Assembly (NCBI GenBank): GCA_900316235.1 | Contig: ONCC01000002.1 | Location: 29,178 to 93,177 of the forward strand | DNA from: an uncultured Bacteroidales bacterium | GTDB taxonomy: Bacteria; Bacteroidota; Bacteroidia; Bacteroidales; P3 | Direction of reading: 5' to 3' | Length of the DNA stretch: 64,000 nucleotides | Shown here: one piece after another, positions 35,875-45,227 of the stretch | How the letters are laid out: each line of letters starts with the position of its first letter | Position numbering within the stretch: the stretch's first letter is position 1 | Translations under genes and position numbers: made by a program | The notes under the pieces: model-generated | Database searches by the model: none | What the model was told of the DNA's origin: nothing | What the model saw: only the letters and a program-made list of their open reading frames with translations

Positions 35875-38275
35875 ACTTCTACATATAACCCTCCTTGCTG
35901 CGCTGGCGATATTGGTTGCCAGTTGCTACACCAACCGCTATATCCCCGATGGCAGTTACCGCCTCGACGAGACAGAACAGACGGTGGAGATGGCCGACGG
36001 CTCAGAAGCAACACCCGAGGTGAACGAAGCTCTAAAGAATTCAGGCAACTATTATGTGCAACGCCGAAATGCGAAAGTATTCAGCCTGCGCTGGCTGCCT
36101 GTAGGCATGTGGCTCTACAGCATTGCGAAGCCCACCGACAGTTCTTTTTGGGGCAACTACTGGCGGAGGCTGGGAGGAGCTCCGGTAATCTACGATGAGG
36201 AGAAATCGGTTCGTACCGCCAAGCAGCTACAAGGATTGCTCCAGTCGAAAGGCTGCTTCAATTCCACTGTCTCCTTCGACACCCTCAATACCGATGGCAA
36301 GAAAATCACCATCGGTTACCACCTCACGGCGAGTCCCCGATTCATTATCGACGAGGTAAACTATCACACCGAGAGCACTGCCGTGCGACGCCTGCTGGAT
36401 CAGTGGAAAGAGGGTTCTGCCCTCAAGGCCGGCACATACTACGACCAAGAAATCCTCGCCTCCGAACGCACGCGGCTAGTCTCGTTATTATTGGAAAAAG
36501 GATACTACCGTGCCAGCACAGAGGACATCACATTCGTCGTCGACACCACCTACCTCGACCAGCACCTCACCATCGATGTCAATGTCGACAGCCGCAATCT
36601 CAGCGTTTACCACATCAACAATATCTTCATCTATCCCAACAGCACCGCAGGCCTCCGGAGCAATGAATCGGCCTTCGAGACCTCCATCGCCCCGTTCTAT
36701 GACAACCGCGGAAGAAGTATCGAATTCATGCTCGTCAAGGAAAAGGGGAAGAAGATGACCATCGACTCCACCACCATCTTCCGCGCCATGATGATGTTCC
36801 CTGGCATGACCTACCGTCCCTCGCATATCACCAACACCTATAACTCTCTCCTCAACCTCCGCAACTTCAAATACATCAATATTGAGTTCACCGAGTCGCC
36901 TTTCTCTTCCGACAGTGTACCTCTCGTTGATGCCCATGTGCGACTCATCAACACCACACAACAGAAGCTCTCGGTCTCTCTGGAGCTCACCAATGCTTCC
37001 CCCATGGGTGCCACCGACACCGCCGGCAACTTCTTCACTGCCGGCAACCTCGGTATCGAGACCGCACTCGAATACCAGCACAAGAACATCTTCGGGGGCG
37101 CCGAAATACTCAAAGCCAAAGGTTCCCTTCTCCTCGAGCTACCCAAATTCATACTCGGCGGAAACAGTGGCAGTTTCTACGACAACTTCTCCACCTTTGA
37201 AATCAACCTCGATGCCTCGCTAGACATACCCGAGGCCTTTCCTTTCTCCGACTTCTTCCGTCTACAGAACACTCGTCCACACACCCTCATCAATGTCGGT
37301 GGCGCTTACCAGTACCGTTATTGGTTCGAGCGCATCTTAGCCAACACCTCTTATGGCTACACCTGGACCACACGTCCCGGCTCCTCACGCGGCATCACCT
37401 CCCACCGTACCGCTTCCCACCAGCTCCTCCCCATCGAACTTACCTTCGTCCGTATTCTCAATCTCGATGCCGACTTCGCCCTCCGTCTTATCAACGTCAA
37501 CGACCTTCGTATATATTACCAGTACAGCGACCACTTCATCTTCGACGCACGCTATGATTTCAACTACTCTAACCAGCGATTCGGCACCCGGAAGAACTTC
37601 TCTGTTTTCCATCTCTCCCTCGAGAGTGCCGGCAACCTTCTCAGCCTCCTTTCACACATGGTCGACGGCAACTCCGACAGCAATTCCATCCGCGAATTCT
37701 TTGGTGTCCCCTTCTCCCAATATGTCCGTCTCGGCGGAGAATACACCTATTATTTATATCATGGGAAACGCAACACCCTGGTCTCCCGTATCCTCCTCGG
37801 TATCGGTATACCCTATGGGAACTCTATGGATATGCCCTATGAAAAGAGCTTCTTCGGCGGTGGATCCACCACCATACGCGCCTGGCCGCTCCGTCGTCTT
37901 GGTCCCGGTTCCTACGATGGCTCCACGCTGATGATTGATCGCGTCGGCGACCTTCAGTTCGTTTTCAACCTCGAGGAACGATTCCCCATTGCAGGCATCT
38001 TCGAGGGCGCTCTCTTCACCGACCTCGGCAATATTTGGCTCTACAACTCTTCCGATCTCTATCCCGGGGGCGAACTCAAATGGGATAAATTTCTCAAAGA
38101 AATAGCCGTTGGCGTCGGTCTCGGAGTTCGCGTCAACGTCTCCATCGCCACCCTCCGTCTCGACTTCGCTATCCCTCTTTATGACCCAGGATTCGAAGAG
38201 AGCCTCCGTTGGCGTCCGCCCCACTGGAAATTCAATCAAATCGTCACCAGTTTCGGCATCAACTACCCATTCTAG
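35864..38275 (+). CDS. TamA-like (TamL) outer-membrane lipoprotein, BamA superfamily
   Basis: An 803-residue outer-membrane protein. It begins with TTG at 35864, inside the kdtA end, because only this start gives the lipoprotein signal (MKSKLLHITLLAALAILVAS then Cys). POTRA-like domains occupy about 100-370; a 16-strand-type barrel follows, with the conserved GGSTTIRAWPLRRLGPGS segment near 665-682 and the final strand ending in GINYPF. Lipidated TamA homologues are typical of Bacteroidetes and help insert or move outer-membrane proteins. Its neighbours kdtA and the barrel protein agree with an envelope assembly role. Confidence 0.87.
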   Translation: MKSKLLHITLLAALAILVASCYTNRYIPDGSYRLDETEQTVEMADGSEATPEVNEALKNSGNYYVQRRNAKVFSLRWLPVGMWLYSIAKPTDSSFWGNYWRRLGGAPVIYDEEKSVRTAKQLQGLLQSKGCFNSTVSFDTLNTDGKKITIGYHLTASPRFIIDEVNYHTESTAVRRLLDQWKEGSALKAGTYYDQEILASERTRLVSLLLEKGYYRASTEDITFVVDTTYLDQHLTIDVNVDSRNLSVYHINNIFIYPNSTAGLRSNESAFETSIAPFYDNRGRSIEFMLVKEKGKKMTIDSTTIFRAMMMFPGMTYRPSHITNTYNSLLNLRNFKYINIEFTESPFSSDSVPLVDAHVRLINTTQQKLSVSLELTNASPMGATDTAGNFFTAGNLGIETALEYQHKNIFGGAEILKAKGSLLLELPKFILGGNSGSFYDNFSTFEINLDASLDIPEAFPFSDFFRLQNTRPHTLINVGGAYQYRYWFERILANTSYGYTWTTRPGSSRGITSHRTASHQLLPIELTFVRILNLDADFALRLINVNDLRIYYQYSDHFIFDARYDFNYSNQRFGTRKNFSVFHLSLESAGNLLSLLSHMVDGNSDSNSIREFFGVPFSQYVRLGGEYTYYLYHGKRNTLVSRILLGIGIPYGNSMDMPYEKSFFGGGSTTIRAWPLRRLGPGSYDGSTLMIDRVGDLQFVFNLEERFPIAGIFEGALFTDLGNIWLYNSSDLYPGGELKWDKFLKEIAVGVGLGVRVNVSIATLRLDFAIPLYDPGFEESLRWRPPHWKFNQIVTSFGINYPF

Positions 38276-38281
38276 AAATCC

Positions 38282-39208
38282 ATGAACAAGACCCTCACCT
38301 ATACCCTCATCACCGCCTCGGTCGTCTTCTGGGGCGTCAGTTTCATCCTCACCAAGGAGCTCTTTCTTTCCGAAGAGCACATCACCGTCACCATCCTCAT
38401 CGCCCTCCGCCTCGCTATTGCTTCAGCCGTGATGCTTCCTGCATTGGCGCTCACCCGCCACCTGCAACGCATACGCAAAGAAGACCTCAAATGGTTTCTC
38501 CTGCTGGCACTCTGCGAGCCTTTCATTTACCATCTCTGCGAAACAAACGGTGTGCGTCTTGTCAGTGGTTCTCTGGCATCAGTCGTCATTGCCACCATTC
38601 CCCTCTTTGTCCCTTTCGGCATGTGGGCAGCCTACCGCCAACGCATCAAACCTTCACTGATAATCGGTGTTCTGCTCTCCCTCGCTGGTGTATTTCTTAT
38701 GCTCAACGGTGAGATAGGCTTTCAAGGCTCAGCCCTACAAGGACTACTCTTTCTCACCGGTGCCGTCGTCATTGCGGTGGTCTATACCCTGCTGCTTGTC
38801 AAGGTTGTGAATCGTTACCACCCGCTGGTTGTCACCACCTGGCAGAACGTCATTGGCCTCGCCTACTTCCTGCCCTTGGTATTCATCTTCGACAGCCAAT
38901 CGCTCCCATTGCTCTCTTGGAGTCCGAAGATGCTACTGCTCCTGCTGGTTCTCGGCATCTTCTGTTCCACACTGGCCTACGCCGGCTACAATTATGGCGT
39001 CCGCAACCTTGGAGCCTCCGAGGCCTGCATCTTCAACAACGCCATCCCCGTCTTCTCCCTCATCACCGCCGTGGCTATCGGTCAAGAAGACTTCTCCTGG
39101 CTCAAGGTCATCGGCATGGCTATCGTCATCGCCGGAGTCATCCTTGCCCAGAACCCATTTAAAACTTTGGAAAATCCAGCACCTCCAGCTCCGCCGGCTG
39201 GGGATTGA
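38282..39208 (+). CDS. EamA/DMT family transporter
   Basis: A 308-residue protein with about ten transmembrane helices arranged as two EamA repeats (ITASVVFWGVSFILTKELF at the start and LVVTTWQNVIGLAYFLPLVFIF in the second half). The family exports amino acids, nucleotide derivatives or other metabolites; the substrate is not predictable. The C-terminal tail (NPAPPAPPAGD) overlaps by 50 bp the 3' end of the convergent phosphodiesterase gene at 39159. It lies 6 bp after the TamA-like gene. Confidence 0.87.
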   Translation: MNKTLTYTLITASVVFWGVSFILTKELFLSEEHITVTILIALRLAIASAVMLPALALTRHLQRIRKEDLKWFLLLALCEPFIYHLCETNGVRLVSGSLASVVIATIPLFVPFGMWAAYRQRIKPSLIIGVLLSLAGVFLMLNGEIGFQGSALQGLLFLTGAVVIAVVYTLLLVKVVNRYHPLVVTTWQNVIGLAYFLPLVFIFDSQSLPLLSWSPKMLLLLLVLGIFCSTLAYAGYNYGVRNLGASEACIFNNAIPVFSLITAVAIGQEDFSWLKVIGMAIVIAGVILAQNPFKTLENPAPPAPPAGD

Positions 39209-39647
39209 GGACAAACCTCACCAGCGTGCCGACACGATGAAACCCCTGTCGTCCAGCAGCGCCGGGGTTGATATGCAGAAAATTGTATTCCTTATCATAC
39301 ATCACCTTCAGGATGTGACTGTGGCCGCAGACGAAGATATCGGGCTTTGCCAGTTCCAGCGTCCTCTTCAATTCGTAGGGATAGTGTCCCGGCCATCCGC
39401 CGATATGCGTCATCAGCACCCGCTGACCCTCCACCTCGAAGAAAGCCCGTTCCTCCAACTCATAGTGCAGCGCGAAACTATCACAGTTTCCCCACACCGC
39501 CCTCACAGTCTTCCATGCGCGCAACTCCTCCAGCACCCCAGGACCTATATCGCCTGCATGCCACAACTCGTCGCAGTCCTTGAAGAAAGTGTAGACCTGC
39601 TTCGGTACTGTTCCGTGTGTATCCGACAGAACCCCTATGCGTCTCAT
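39159..39647 (-). CDS. YfcE/MJ0936 family metallophosphoesterase
   Basis: A 162-residue cytoplasmic phosphodiesterase. Metal-binding motifs: GVLSDTHG (residues 5-12), HAGDIG near 35, GNCDS, THIGG and CGHSHI. Family members cleave small phosphodiesters; the physiological substrate is usually unknown. The gene is coupled to the upstream HATPase by a 4-bp overlap, and its last 50 bp overlap the end of the convergent EamA transporter. Confidence 0.92.
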   Translation of the reverse strand: MRRIGVLSDTHGTVPKQVYTFFKDCDELWHAGDIGPGVLEELRAWKTVRAVWGNCDSFALHYELEERAFFEVEGQRVLMTHIGGWPGHYPYELKRTLELAKPDIFVCGHSHILKVMYDKEYNFLHINPGAAGRQGFHRVGTLVRFVLNPQPAELEVLDFPKF

Positions 39648-40192
39648 TCGTTGGCGTGAATCTCCTTCAGGTTCTCCGAAATCATCTCCTTCAGGTAATT
39701 GATGATATGGATGTCGTTGAGCGACATGCCGTCCAGCGCCTCTTTCAGCTCGTCGGTGTCGAGCACAAACTCACCCTCGTCGGTCTGATAGGTAATGACG
39801 AAATGGATGTCCTCGTGAGCCGACAACAGCATTACCAATGACCCCGACAGATCGCCCATGGGAGGACGATCCCAGTGATTGTGCTGGAACCAGAACTCCA
39901 GACGCGTACCCACGCCGACCTCAGAGGTCAGCTTCATTCCGCCGCCGCAATTCTCGGTATTCATCTTGATGAGCGGCAAACCCAATCCAACCTTGCGCGT
40001 AGTGCGGCTCGTAGTATACGGATCGGTCACCTTGGCCAGGAACTCGGGAGACATTCCCTTGCCATTGTCCTCTATGGTGAAATGGAAAATATTATCCTTC
40101 AGGCTGTCCCTGATGGTCAGTTTTACATCCTTCGAATTCGCCGCTGTCGAATTCTCCATCAGGTCGTACACGTGCATTGCCAATTCTTTCAT
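39644..40192 (-). CDS. Stand-alone histidine-kinase-like ATPase domain protein
   Basis: A 182-residue protein with an N-terminal HATPase domain: the N box is MENSTAANSKDVKL, the G1 box IEDNGKGM and the G2 region KVGLGLPLIKMNTE. There is no dimerisation/phosphoacceptor domain, no membrane segment and no partner response regulator here. The remaining 70 residues are acidic and helical. Similar single-domain ATPases occur beside hydrogenase and NuoE-type genes in anaerobes, but that context is not seen here. It may be an anti-sigma or switch-type kinase; unproven. Confidence 0.8.
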   Translation of the reverse strand: MKELAMHVYDLMENSTAANSKDVKLTIRDSLKDNIFHFTIEDNGKGMSPEFLAKVTDPYTTSRTTRKVGLGLPLIKMNTENCGGGMKLTSEVGVGTRLEFWFQHNHWDRPPMGDLSGSLVMLLSAHEDIHFVITYQTDEGEFVLDTDELKEALDGMSLNDIHIINYLKEMISENLKEIHANE

Positions 40193-40217
40193 ACCTTATC
40201 CTTTTAAAATGCGATTG

Positions 40218-40247
40218 CAAAAATACACATAAATTTTCATTCACAAA
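40218..40247 (-). promoter_or_regulatory. Promoter of the HATPase-phosphoesterase pair
   Basis: On the minus strand TATTTTTG (40225-40218) with TTTG at 40247-40244, an 18-bp spacer, one short of the usual range. Confidence 0.6.
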
Positions 40248-40294
40248 TAATAAAATATCAACAACCTCGTTTATTACATATAATACAATATTAA

Positions 40295-41236
40295 ATGAAG
40301 AAACTGCTCACCGTAATGGCTCTCTGCTGCCTCCTCTTCGCTGCCTGCAAGAATGACGACGACTTCGTGGCACCCGCCTTCCTTCATATCGATGCCATAG
40401 ACCTTATCCCCCCCGAATCCAATGCCATCACCCTTGAAGACGGATTCTATACTTCCGATATCGTCGCCTGCTACGTCACTCTGCACTATCCCGGAGCCTC
40501 CAGTCTCGAAAAGCTGGGACTCTTTCAGCTCCCCTTCACCGTCCCCGTCCTCAACGACGGCCCCATCGACTACATCGAAATCTACCCGGCCGTCCGCCAG
40601 TCGGGTTCCTCCTCCAAACTCCCTTTCTATACCTTCTACAAGCCCATCAAGATTGACAAGCTCTCTTTCGACCTCGACGGCACCCACTACACTGACACAC
40701 TCTTCACCCGCTCGGGCGACACCCTCAAACTCGACACCCTCCACACCACCTATAACATCACCCTCAACGACAATCCCGTGTACGAACTTTTTGAACCCAC
40801 CTCTTCCTCCATCATGTTCGACTCTGTCACTTGGGTGAAACACGCCCCCGACGAGGCTCGCTCGGGCCAAGGATATGCCTTTGTCCACGTCCCCGATACC
40901 CTCGACCGAGTTCCCTTCGCCATCAACTACGACTTTTACATCACCGACTCGCGCCGCGCCGTGTATCTCGAACTCGACTCGCGGTCCGACATCCCCTTTG
41001 AGATCTACATGGAAGCCGCCTACACCTCCGGCGGTGCCACCGACATCCAGCGTGTCATGGTCATCAACCCCTCCACCGAATGGCGCCACATCTACGTCAA
41101 TCTCGGCCGCACATGGAATTACTTCAACTATCAGATTCCCTTCCGCCTCTCCTTCGCTGCCCTCAACGTCTACGGACAGACCGGCGATATCCGCATCGAC
41201 AACGTGCGCGTTCTCTCCACCTCCATCACCAACTAA
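40295..41236 (+). CDS. Lipoprotein of unknown function
   Basis: A 313-residue lipoprotein with signal MKKLLTVMALCCLLFAAC. The mature part looks beta rich: an N-terminal Ig-like segment (FLHIDAIDLIPPESNAI), then a middle domain, and a C-terminal jelly-roll-like region (IPFEIYMEAAYTSGG, WRHIYVNLGRTWNYFNYQIPFRLSF, GDIRIDNVRVLS). Such C-terminal halves resemble carbohydrate-binding-type sandwiches, but I cannot name a family. It lies 14 bp upstream of the sugar-phosphate transferase gene, so it could be part of the same surface glycan machinery. Confidence 0.68.
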   Translation: MKKLLTVMALCCLLFAACKNDDDFVAPAFLHIDAIDLIPPESNAITLEDGFYTSDIVACYVTLHYPGASSLEKLGLFQLPFTVPVLNDGPIDYIEIYPAVRQSGSSSKLPFYTFYKPIKIDKLSFDLDGTHYTDTLFTRSGDTLKLDTLHTTYNITLNDNPVYELFEPTSSSIMFDSVTWVKHAPDEARSGQGYAFVHVPDTLDRVPFAINYDFYITDSRRAVYLELDSRSDIPFEIYMEAAYTSGGATDIQRVMVINPSTEWRHIYVNLGRTWNYFNYQIPFRLSFAALNVYGQTGDIRIDNVRVLSTSITN

Positions 41237-41250
41237 AAGAAAACATCATC

Positions 41251-42708
41251 GTGAAAAAAAAGCAAACCCTTAAATATATCCTCTGCGACATCCTCGCAGC
41301 CATCCTCTCCTGGACAGCCCTCTTTCTCTTCCGCAAACTCGTCCTCGACCCCGTAGAGGCGTTTCATGAAACGTCTCTACACCTTTCACCTTTCACCTCT
41401 CACCTTTCACCTTTAGCCGACCCCAACTTCTACTTCGGGCTCATCGTCATTCCCCTTGGATGGTTGGCACTCTACACCATCCTCGGCACCTACCGCGACG
41501 TCCTCCGCAAAGCCCGTCTCAACGAGCTCCTCGATACATTCCTCGCCACACTTATAGGCTCCGTGGTCATCTTCTTCCTCATCCTTATCGATGACTATGT
41601 CCCCACCTACCGCTACCACTATCTTGCATTCCTCTTCCTCTTCTTTGTCCATTTCATCCTCACCTATTTCCCGCGACTCATCATCACCTCGCAGACCGTC
41701 CGCCGCGTCCACACACGCCAGATTGGTTTTCCAACCCTTCTCATAGGCTCCGGCAACAAAGCCCTCCGCACCTACCTCGACATCGAAAACCAGGAGACCT
41801 ACTCGGGCAACCTTTTTGTCGGCTATATCGAAATAAACTCCGAAAGCCAAATTCCCAACTCAGAGCTGGACAAAATCATGCCCCGTCTGGGAAACCTCGA
41901 CGACATTCGCCTGCTTATTGACAAGCATCAAATCCAGGAGGTCATCATCGCCCTCGAGGACAGCCAGCGCAACCTCGTCACCGATATCCTGCGCACCCTC
42001 AACGCCGCCGCCGACCTCATCATCAAAATCACTCCCGATGCCCGAGACATCATCGTCGGCTCTGTCAAGCAGGAGTCTATTTTCCACTCGCCCTTCATCG
42101 TCATCAACAACCGCTTGATGTCCGAATGGCAATACTCCATCAAACGCATCGGCGATATTCTTTTCTCACTGGTGGCCATGATTATCCTCTCCCCCGTCTA
42201 CCTCATCACTGCCATCATCGTGAAATGCACCTCCCCCGGACCTGTATTCTACGCCCAGGAGCGTATCGGCCTGCATGGAAAGCCCTTCCGCATGCATAAA
42301 TTCCGTTCCATGTATGTCGACGCCGAAGCCCAAGGACCTGCACTCTCCACCGACGACGATCCGCGCATCACCCCCTTCGGACGCTTCATGCGTAAAGTCC
42401 GCCTCGACGAGATACCACAATTCTACAACGTTCTCCGCGGCACCATGTCCATCGTCGGTCCCCGTCCCGAACGACAGTTTTACATCGACCAGATTGTGAA
42501 GCGCGCACCCGAATACATCCTACTGCAGCGCATCAAACCCGGAATCACCTCCTGGGGGCAGGTGAAATACGGCTACGCTTCATCGGTCGACGAGATGGTC
42601 GAGCGGCTGCGCTACGACCTCCTCTACCTCGACAACATGTCTATCACCACCGACCTGAAGATAATAGTCTACACAGGAAAAATCATCCTTCAAGGCCGCG
42701 GGAAATAA
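41251..42708 (+). CDS. Undecaprenyl-phosphate sugar phosphotransferase (WcaJ/WbaP family)
   Basis: A 485-residue polyprenyl glycosylphosphotransferase that starts a surface glycan by moving a sugar-phosphate to undecaprenyl phosphate. I use the GTG at 41251, which follows the previous stop by 14 bp; the frame is open further left only as overlap with the lipoprotein gene. Four or five N-terminal helices, a Rossmann-like domain (about 150-280), a re-entrant helix (ILFSLVAMIILSPVYLITAIIVK) and the catalytic domain with GRFMRKVRLDEIPQFYNVLRG and VGPRPERQ. Residues 35-56 are encoded by an inserted palindrome plus a 7-bp array. Confidence 0.92.
   Translation: MKKKQTLKYILCDILAAILSWTALFLFRKLVLDPVEAFHETSLHLSPFTSHLSPLADPNFYFGLIVIPLGWLALYTILGTYRDVLRKARLNELLDTFLATLIGSVVIFFLILIDDYVPTYRYHYLAFLFLFFVHFILTYFPRLIITSQTVRRVHTRQIGFPTLLIGSGNKALRTYLDIENQETYSGNLFVGYIEINSESQIPNSELDKIMPRLGNLDDIRLLIDKHQIQEVIIALEDSQRNLVTDILRTLNAAADLIIKITPDARDIIVGSVKQESIFHSPFIVINNRLMSEWQYSIKRIGDILFSLVAMIILSPVYLITAIIVKCTSPGPVFYAQERIGLHGKPFRMHKFRSMYVDAEAQGPALSTDDDPRITPFGRFMRKVRLDEIPQFYNVLRGTMSIVGPRPERQFYIDQIVKRAPEYILLQRIKPGITSWGQVKYGYASSVDEMVERLRYDLLYLDNMSITTDLKIIVYTGKIILQGRGK
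41353..41415. repeat. Palindrome and 7-bp array inserted in a coding region
   Basis: 41353-41380 is a 28-bp palindrome (14-bp arms, one mismatch; core CGTTTCATGAAACG, ends TAGAG/CTCTA). 41381-41415 are five ACCTTTC-type heptamers. Both are translated in frame as residues 35-56 of the sugar-phosphate transferase, in a loop between membrane helices. Confidence 0.85.
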
Positions 42709-42777
42709 CCCAACCAACTTTTCCAAATCACATCTTTAAGGGACAATGTACAATTGCCCCTTTATTCGTATTTAACA

Positions 42778-42833
42778 CCTATCAACACCCTACCAACTCC
42801 TACTATGGTAGGAGTTGGTAGGGTGTTGGTAGG
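42778..42833. repeat. Long TTGGTAGG-type hairpin
   Basis: Arms 42778-42803 and 42808-42833 pair over 26 bp with one wobble around a TATG loop; the inner 21 bp are perfect. The arms are built of repeated CCTACCAAC-like units, as at 11901 and 32000. No T run follows directly, so it is not a standard terminator. Confidence 0.85.
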
Positions 42834-42978
42834 CATTTGGTAAGGCGATTGTACTAAGGATGTGAGAGTTAGACGATAAATCATAGCTACAGTACTGTGT
42901 ATTAGAGCATTATACATTAACACATTAATTTAATGCAACTTTTTTGAAGATTTTTCGTTAATGTAAGTGATTTAGTTG

Positions 42979-42986
42979 TATCTTTG
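42979..42986 (+). promoter_or_regulatory. -7 box of the arginine decarboxylase gene
   Basis: TATCTTTG, about 62 bp upstream of the ATG at 43048. The -33 region is only weakly matched. Confidence 0.6.
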
Positions 42987-43047
42987 CACAACAATCCAAT
43001 TAAGTTAGATTGGCAGATATGGTTGAATTTTAATTAAATCAATTAAA

Positions 43048-44451
43048 ATGAAGAACAAGTATTACGACCTGATCGACCAGACGTTCGATTTTCCGCAGGA
43101 CGAATTCCGGACGGAAGACGGCGAGCTCTATTTCCATGATATTCCTTTGATGGAAATCATCAAACAATACGGCACGCCACTGAAGATTACTTACCTACCC
43201 AAGATAAGCAGTCAAATCCAGAGGGCGAAACGTTTGTTCAACGTGGCCATTGCCAAAACCGACTACCGAGGCACCTACAACTACTGCTACTGCACGAAGA
43301 GCAGCCATTTCGCCTTCGTGCTGGAGGAGGCTTTGAAGAACGATATCAACCTCGAAACATCCTCTGCTTTCGACATCAACCTTATCCAGGAACTGCACAA
43401 CCAGGGATTGGTGGACAAGGACAAAGTGGTGGTATGCAATGGTTTCAAGAAGGACCAGTATATAGAAAATATCGTAGGCTTGTTCAACGATGGATTCAAG
43501 AATGTGATTCCCGTGTTGGACAACAAAAATGAATATTACGTACTTGACCAGACCCTTGAGGCAGGTACAGCAGAACCTATGATGCTGGGAATCAGGATTG
43601 CATCGGAAGAGGAGCCGAAATTTGACTTCTACACGTCGCGCCTGGGAATCAGATACAACGACATCGTGTCGTTCTATGAGGAGCAGATAAAACAGAATAA
43701 GAAATTCCGTCTGAAGATGCTGCATTTCTTCATCAACACTGGTATCCGCGACACGGCCTACTACTGGAACGAGCTGGCGAAATGCGTGAATGTGTACTGC
43801 GACCTGAAACGCGTGTGTCCCGAACTGGATTCGCTGAACATCGGCGGCGGTTTCCCAAGCAAGGTGAGTCTGGCGGCAAACTACGACTACGAATACATGG
43901 CCGAAGAGATTCTGGCCCAGATAAAGAATATCTGCGCGCAACGCGGAGTGGAAGAGCCTAACATCTTCACCGAGTTCGGCAGCTTCACCGTGGGAGAGAG
44001 TGGCGCCACATTATATAGTATATTGGACCAGAAGCAGCAGAACGACCGCGAGCTGTGGTACATGATTGACAGCAGTTTCATCACCACGCTGCCTGATACC
44101 TGGGGCATCAACCAACGTTTCATCATGCTGCCCATCAACCACTGGGACTGCGAATACCAGCGCGTGTTCCTCGGTGGCCTGACCTGCGACTCAGAGGACT
44201 ACTACAATGCCGACTCCCACGCCAATGCCATCTTCCTACCGAAATTCCAGAAGGACGATCCGCTATACATCGGATTTTTCCACACGGGAGCCTACCAGGA
44301 GAGCATCGGTGGCTACGGTGGCATCCAACACTGCCTCATCCCCGCGCCCAAGCACGTCATCATCGACAAGGACGAGGACGGGGAATACACGACAAAGCTC
44401 TTCGCCAAGGAGCAAAGCTACAAATCGATGCTAAAGATATTGGGTTACTAA
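43048..44451 (+). CDS. speA: Arginine decarboxylase-like PLP enzyme (fold III)
   Basis: A 467-residue decarboxylase of the alanine-racemase fold. YNYCYCTKSSHFAFVLEEAL carries the PLP-binding region near the conserved Lys; LNIGGGFPSK is the glycine loop holding the phosphate; FTEFGSFTVGESGA and the late GFFHTGAYQESIGGYGGIQHCLIP (active-site Cys/Asp region replaced by His-Thr-Gly) follow. It is shorter than the E. coli enzyme (about 630-660), but similar short forms are usual in Bacteroidetes. It would make agmatine for polyamine synthesis. Diaminopimelate or carboxynorspermidine decarboxylase are less likely. Confidence 0.8.
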   Translation: MKNKYYDLIDQTFDFPQDEFRTEDGELYFHDIPLMEIIKQYGTPLKITYLPKISSQIQRAKRLFNVAIAKTDYRGTYNYCYCTKSSHFAFVLEEALKNDINLETSSAFDINLIQELHNQGLVDKDKVVVCNGFKKDQYIENIVGLFNDGFKNVIPVLDNKNEYYVLDQTLEAGTAEPMMLGIRIASEEEPKFDFYTSRLGIRYNDIVSFYEEQIKQNKKFRLKMLHFFINTGIRDTAYYWNELAKCVNVYCDLKRVCPELDSLNIGGGFPSKVSLAANYDYEYMAEEILAQIKNICAQRGVEEPNIFTEFGSFTVGESGATLYSILDQKQQNDRELWYMIDSSFITTLPDTWGINQRFIMLPINHWDCEYQRVFLGGLTCDSEDYYNADSHANAIFLPKFQKDDPLYIGFFHTGAYQESIGGYGGIQHCLIPAPKHVIIDKDEDGEYTTKLFAKEQSYKSMLKILGY

Positions 44452-44490
44452 AAAAAAGAAAGGCTGCCGGATAGCAGCCTTTCTTTTTTT
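44451..44490. terminator. Bidirectional intrinsic terminator
   Basis: GAAAGGCTGC and GCAGCCTTTC (44458-44467 and 44474-44483) with loop CGGATA, seven A before and seven T after. It serves the decarboxylase gene (plus) and the FKBP gene (minus). Confidence 0.9.
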
Positions 44491-44493
44491 ATT

Positions 44494-45216
44494 TTAATTC
44501 TCGAAAAGTTCGTGGAGCTCGACTTCGTAGATGAATGGTGTAAATCCCGGGATATTGCCGGAGCCCTTGGGACCGAAGGCAAGCTGATAGGGGAAGTAGA
44601 ATCGGTAGATGCTGCCGGCATTCATGAGCTGGAACCCTTCAATAAGGCCAGGGAACATAGGTTCACCAACAACATGAAGGATGGGATCGCGCTTGCCATA
44701 GGTCTGGTCGTAGGGCTCACCGGTAAGCATGAGGAATGAACGGTAGTCAAAACTGATGCGCTGGGCGTACTTGGCCTTGGGCCCCTTGCCTTCACGCAGC
44801 ACCTCATAGTAGAAACCCTTGGGATGTCGCTTGACGTTGGGATTTTCTCTCTCGAGCTTCTGGAAATAGGCATCCTGCTGGGCATCGACAGTCTCCTGTG
44901 TCTGAGCGGCATCCTGACGGGCACCGGCGGCATACATGGTCATGATATAGTTGAGAGCCTCCATAACTTCCTCAGGAGACATTGGCTGTTCCTCGCCACC
45001 GCTGAGAGTGTACTGGGCAGATTTGAGGATGAGGTCGGCATCGAGGGTATTGAAGAAGCCGGTCTTGAGGGCGTCGGCGATATTTTGACCATAAGCCCAA
45101 GAGAGGGAATCGGTTTGGTTTTTGAGTTCGGGAACCTTGGGGGTACTATTGTTGCAGGACGTTGTCAGCAGAAGCACTGCCGCCAAGGGGGTGATGATTG
45201 AGGTAATTCGGTTCAT
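44494..45216 (-). CDS. FKBP-type peptidyl-prolyl isomerase lipoprotein
   Basis: A 240-residue lipoprotein: signal MNRITSIITPLAAVLLLTTS then Cys. Residues 35-125 are the helical FKBP N-terminal dimerisation domain (DSLSWAYGQNIADAL); residues 130-240 are an FKBP domain (GFYYEVLREGKGPKAK, PMFPGLIEGFQLMNAGSIYRFYFPYQLAFG, FEVEL-type end). Some of the usual catalytic aromatic residues look changed (for example VSLDYRSFLM-type strand), so isomerase activity is not certain. It acts as a folding helper in the periplasm or at the outer membrane. Confidence 0.85.
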   Translation of the reverse strand: MNRITSIITPLAAVLLLTTSCNNSTPKVPELKNQTDSLSWAYGQNIADALKTGFFNTLDADLILKSAQYTLSGGEEQPMSPEEVMEALNYIMTMYAAGARQDAAQTQETVDAQQDAYFQKLERENPNVKRHPKGFYYEVLREGKGPKAKYAQRISFDYRSFLMLTGEPYDQTYGKRDPILHVVGEPMFPGLIEGFQLMNAGSIYRFYFPYQLAFGPKGSGNIPGFTPFIYEVELHELFEN

Positions 45217-45227
45217 GTTATACTGTT

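Larger units (their letters stand above)
42709..43047. other. Intergenic region before the arginine decarboxylase gene
   Basis: Apart from the long hairpin at 42778-42833 and a -7 box at 42979-42986, I see no gene or RNA in this 339-bp AT-rich stretch. Confidence 0.75.
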
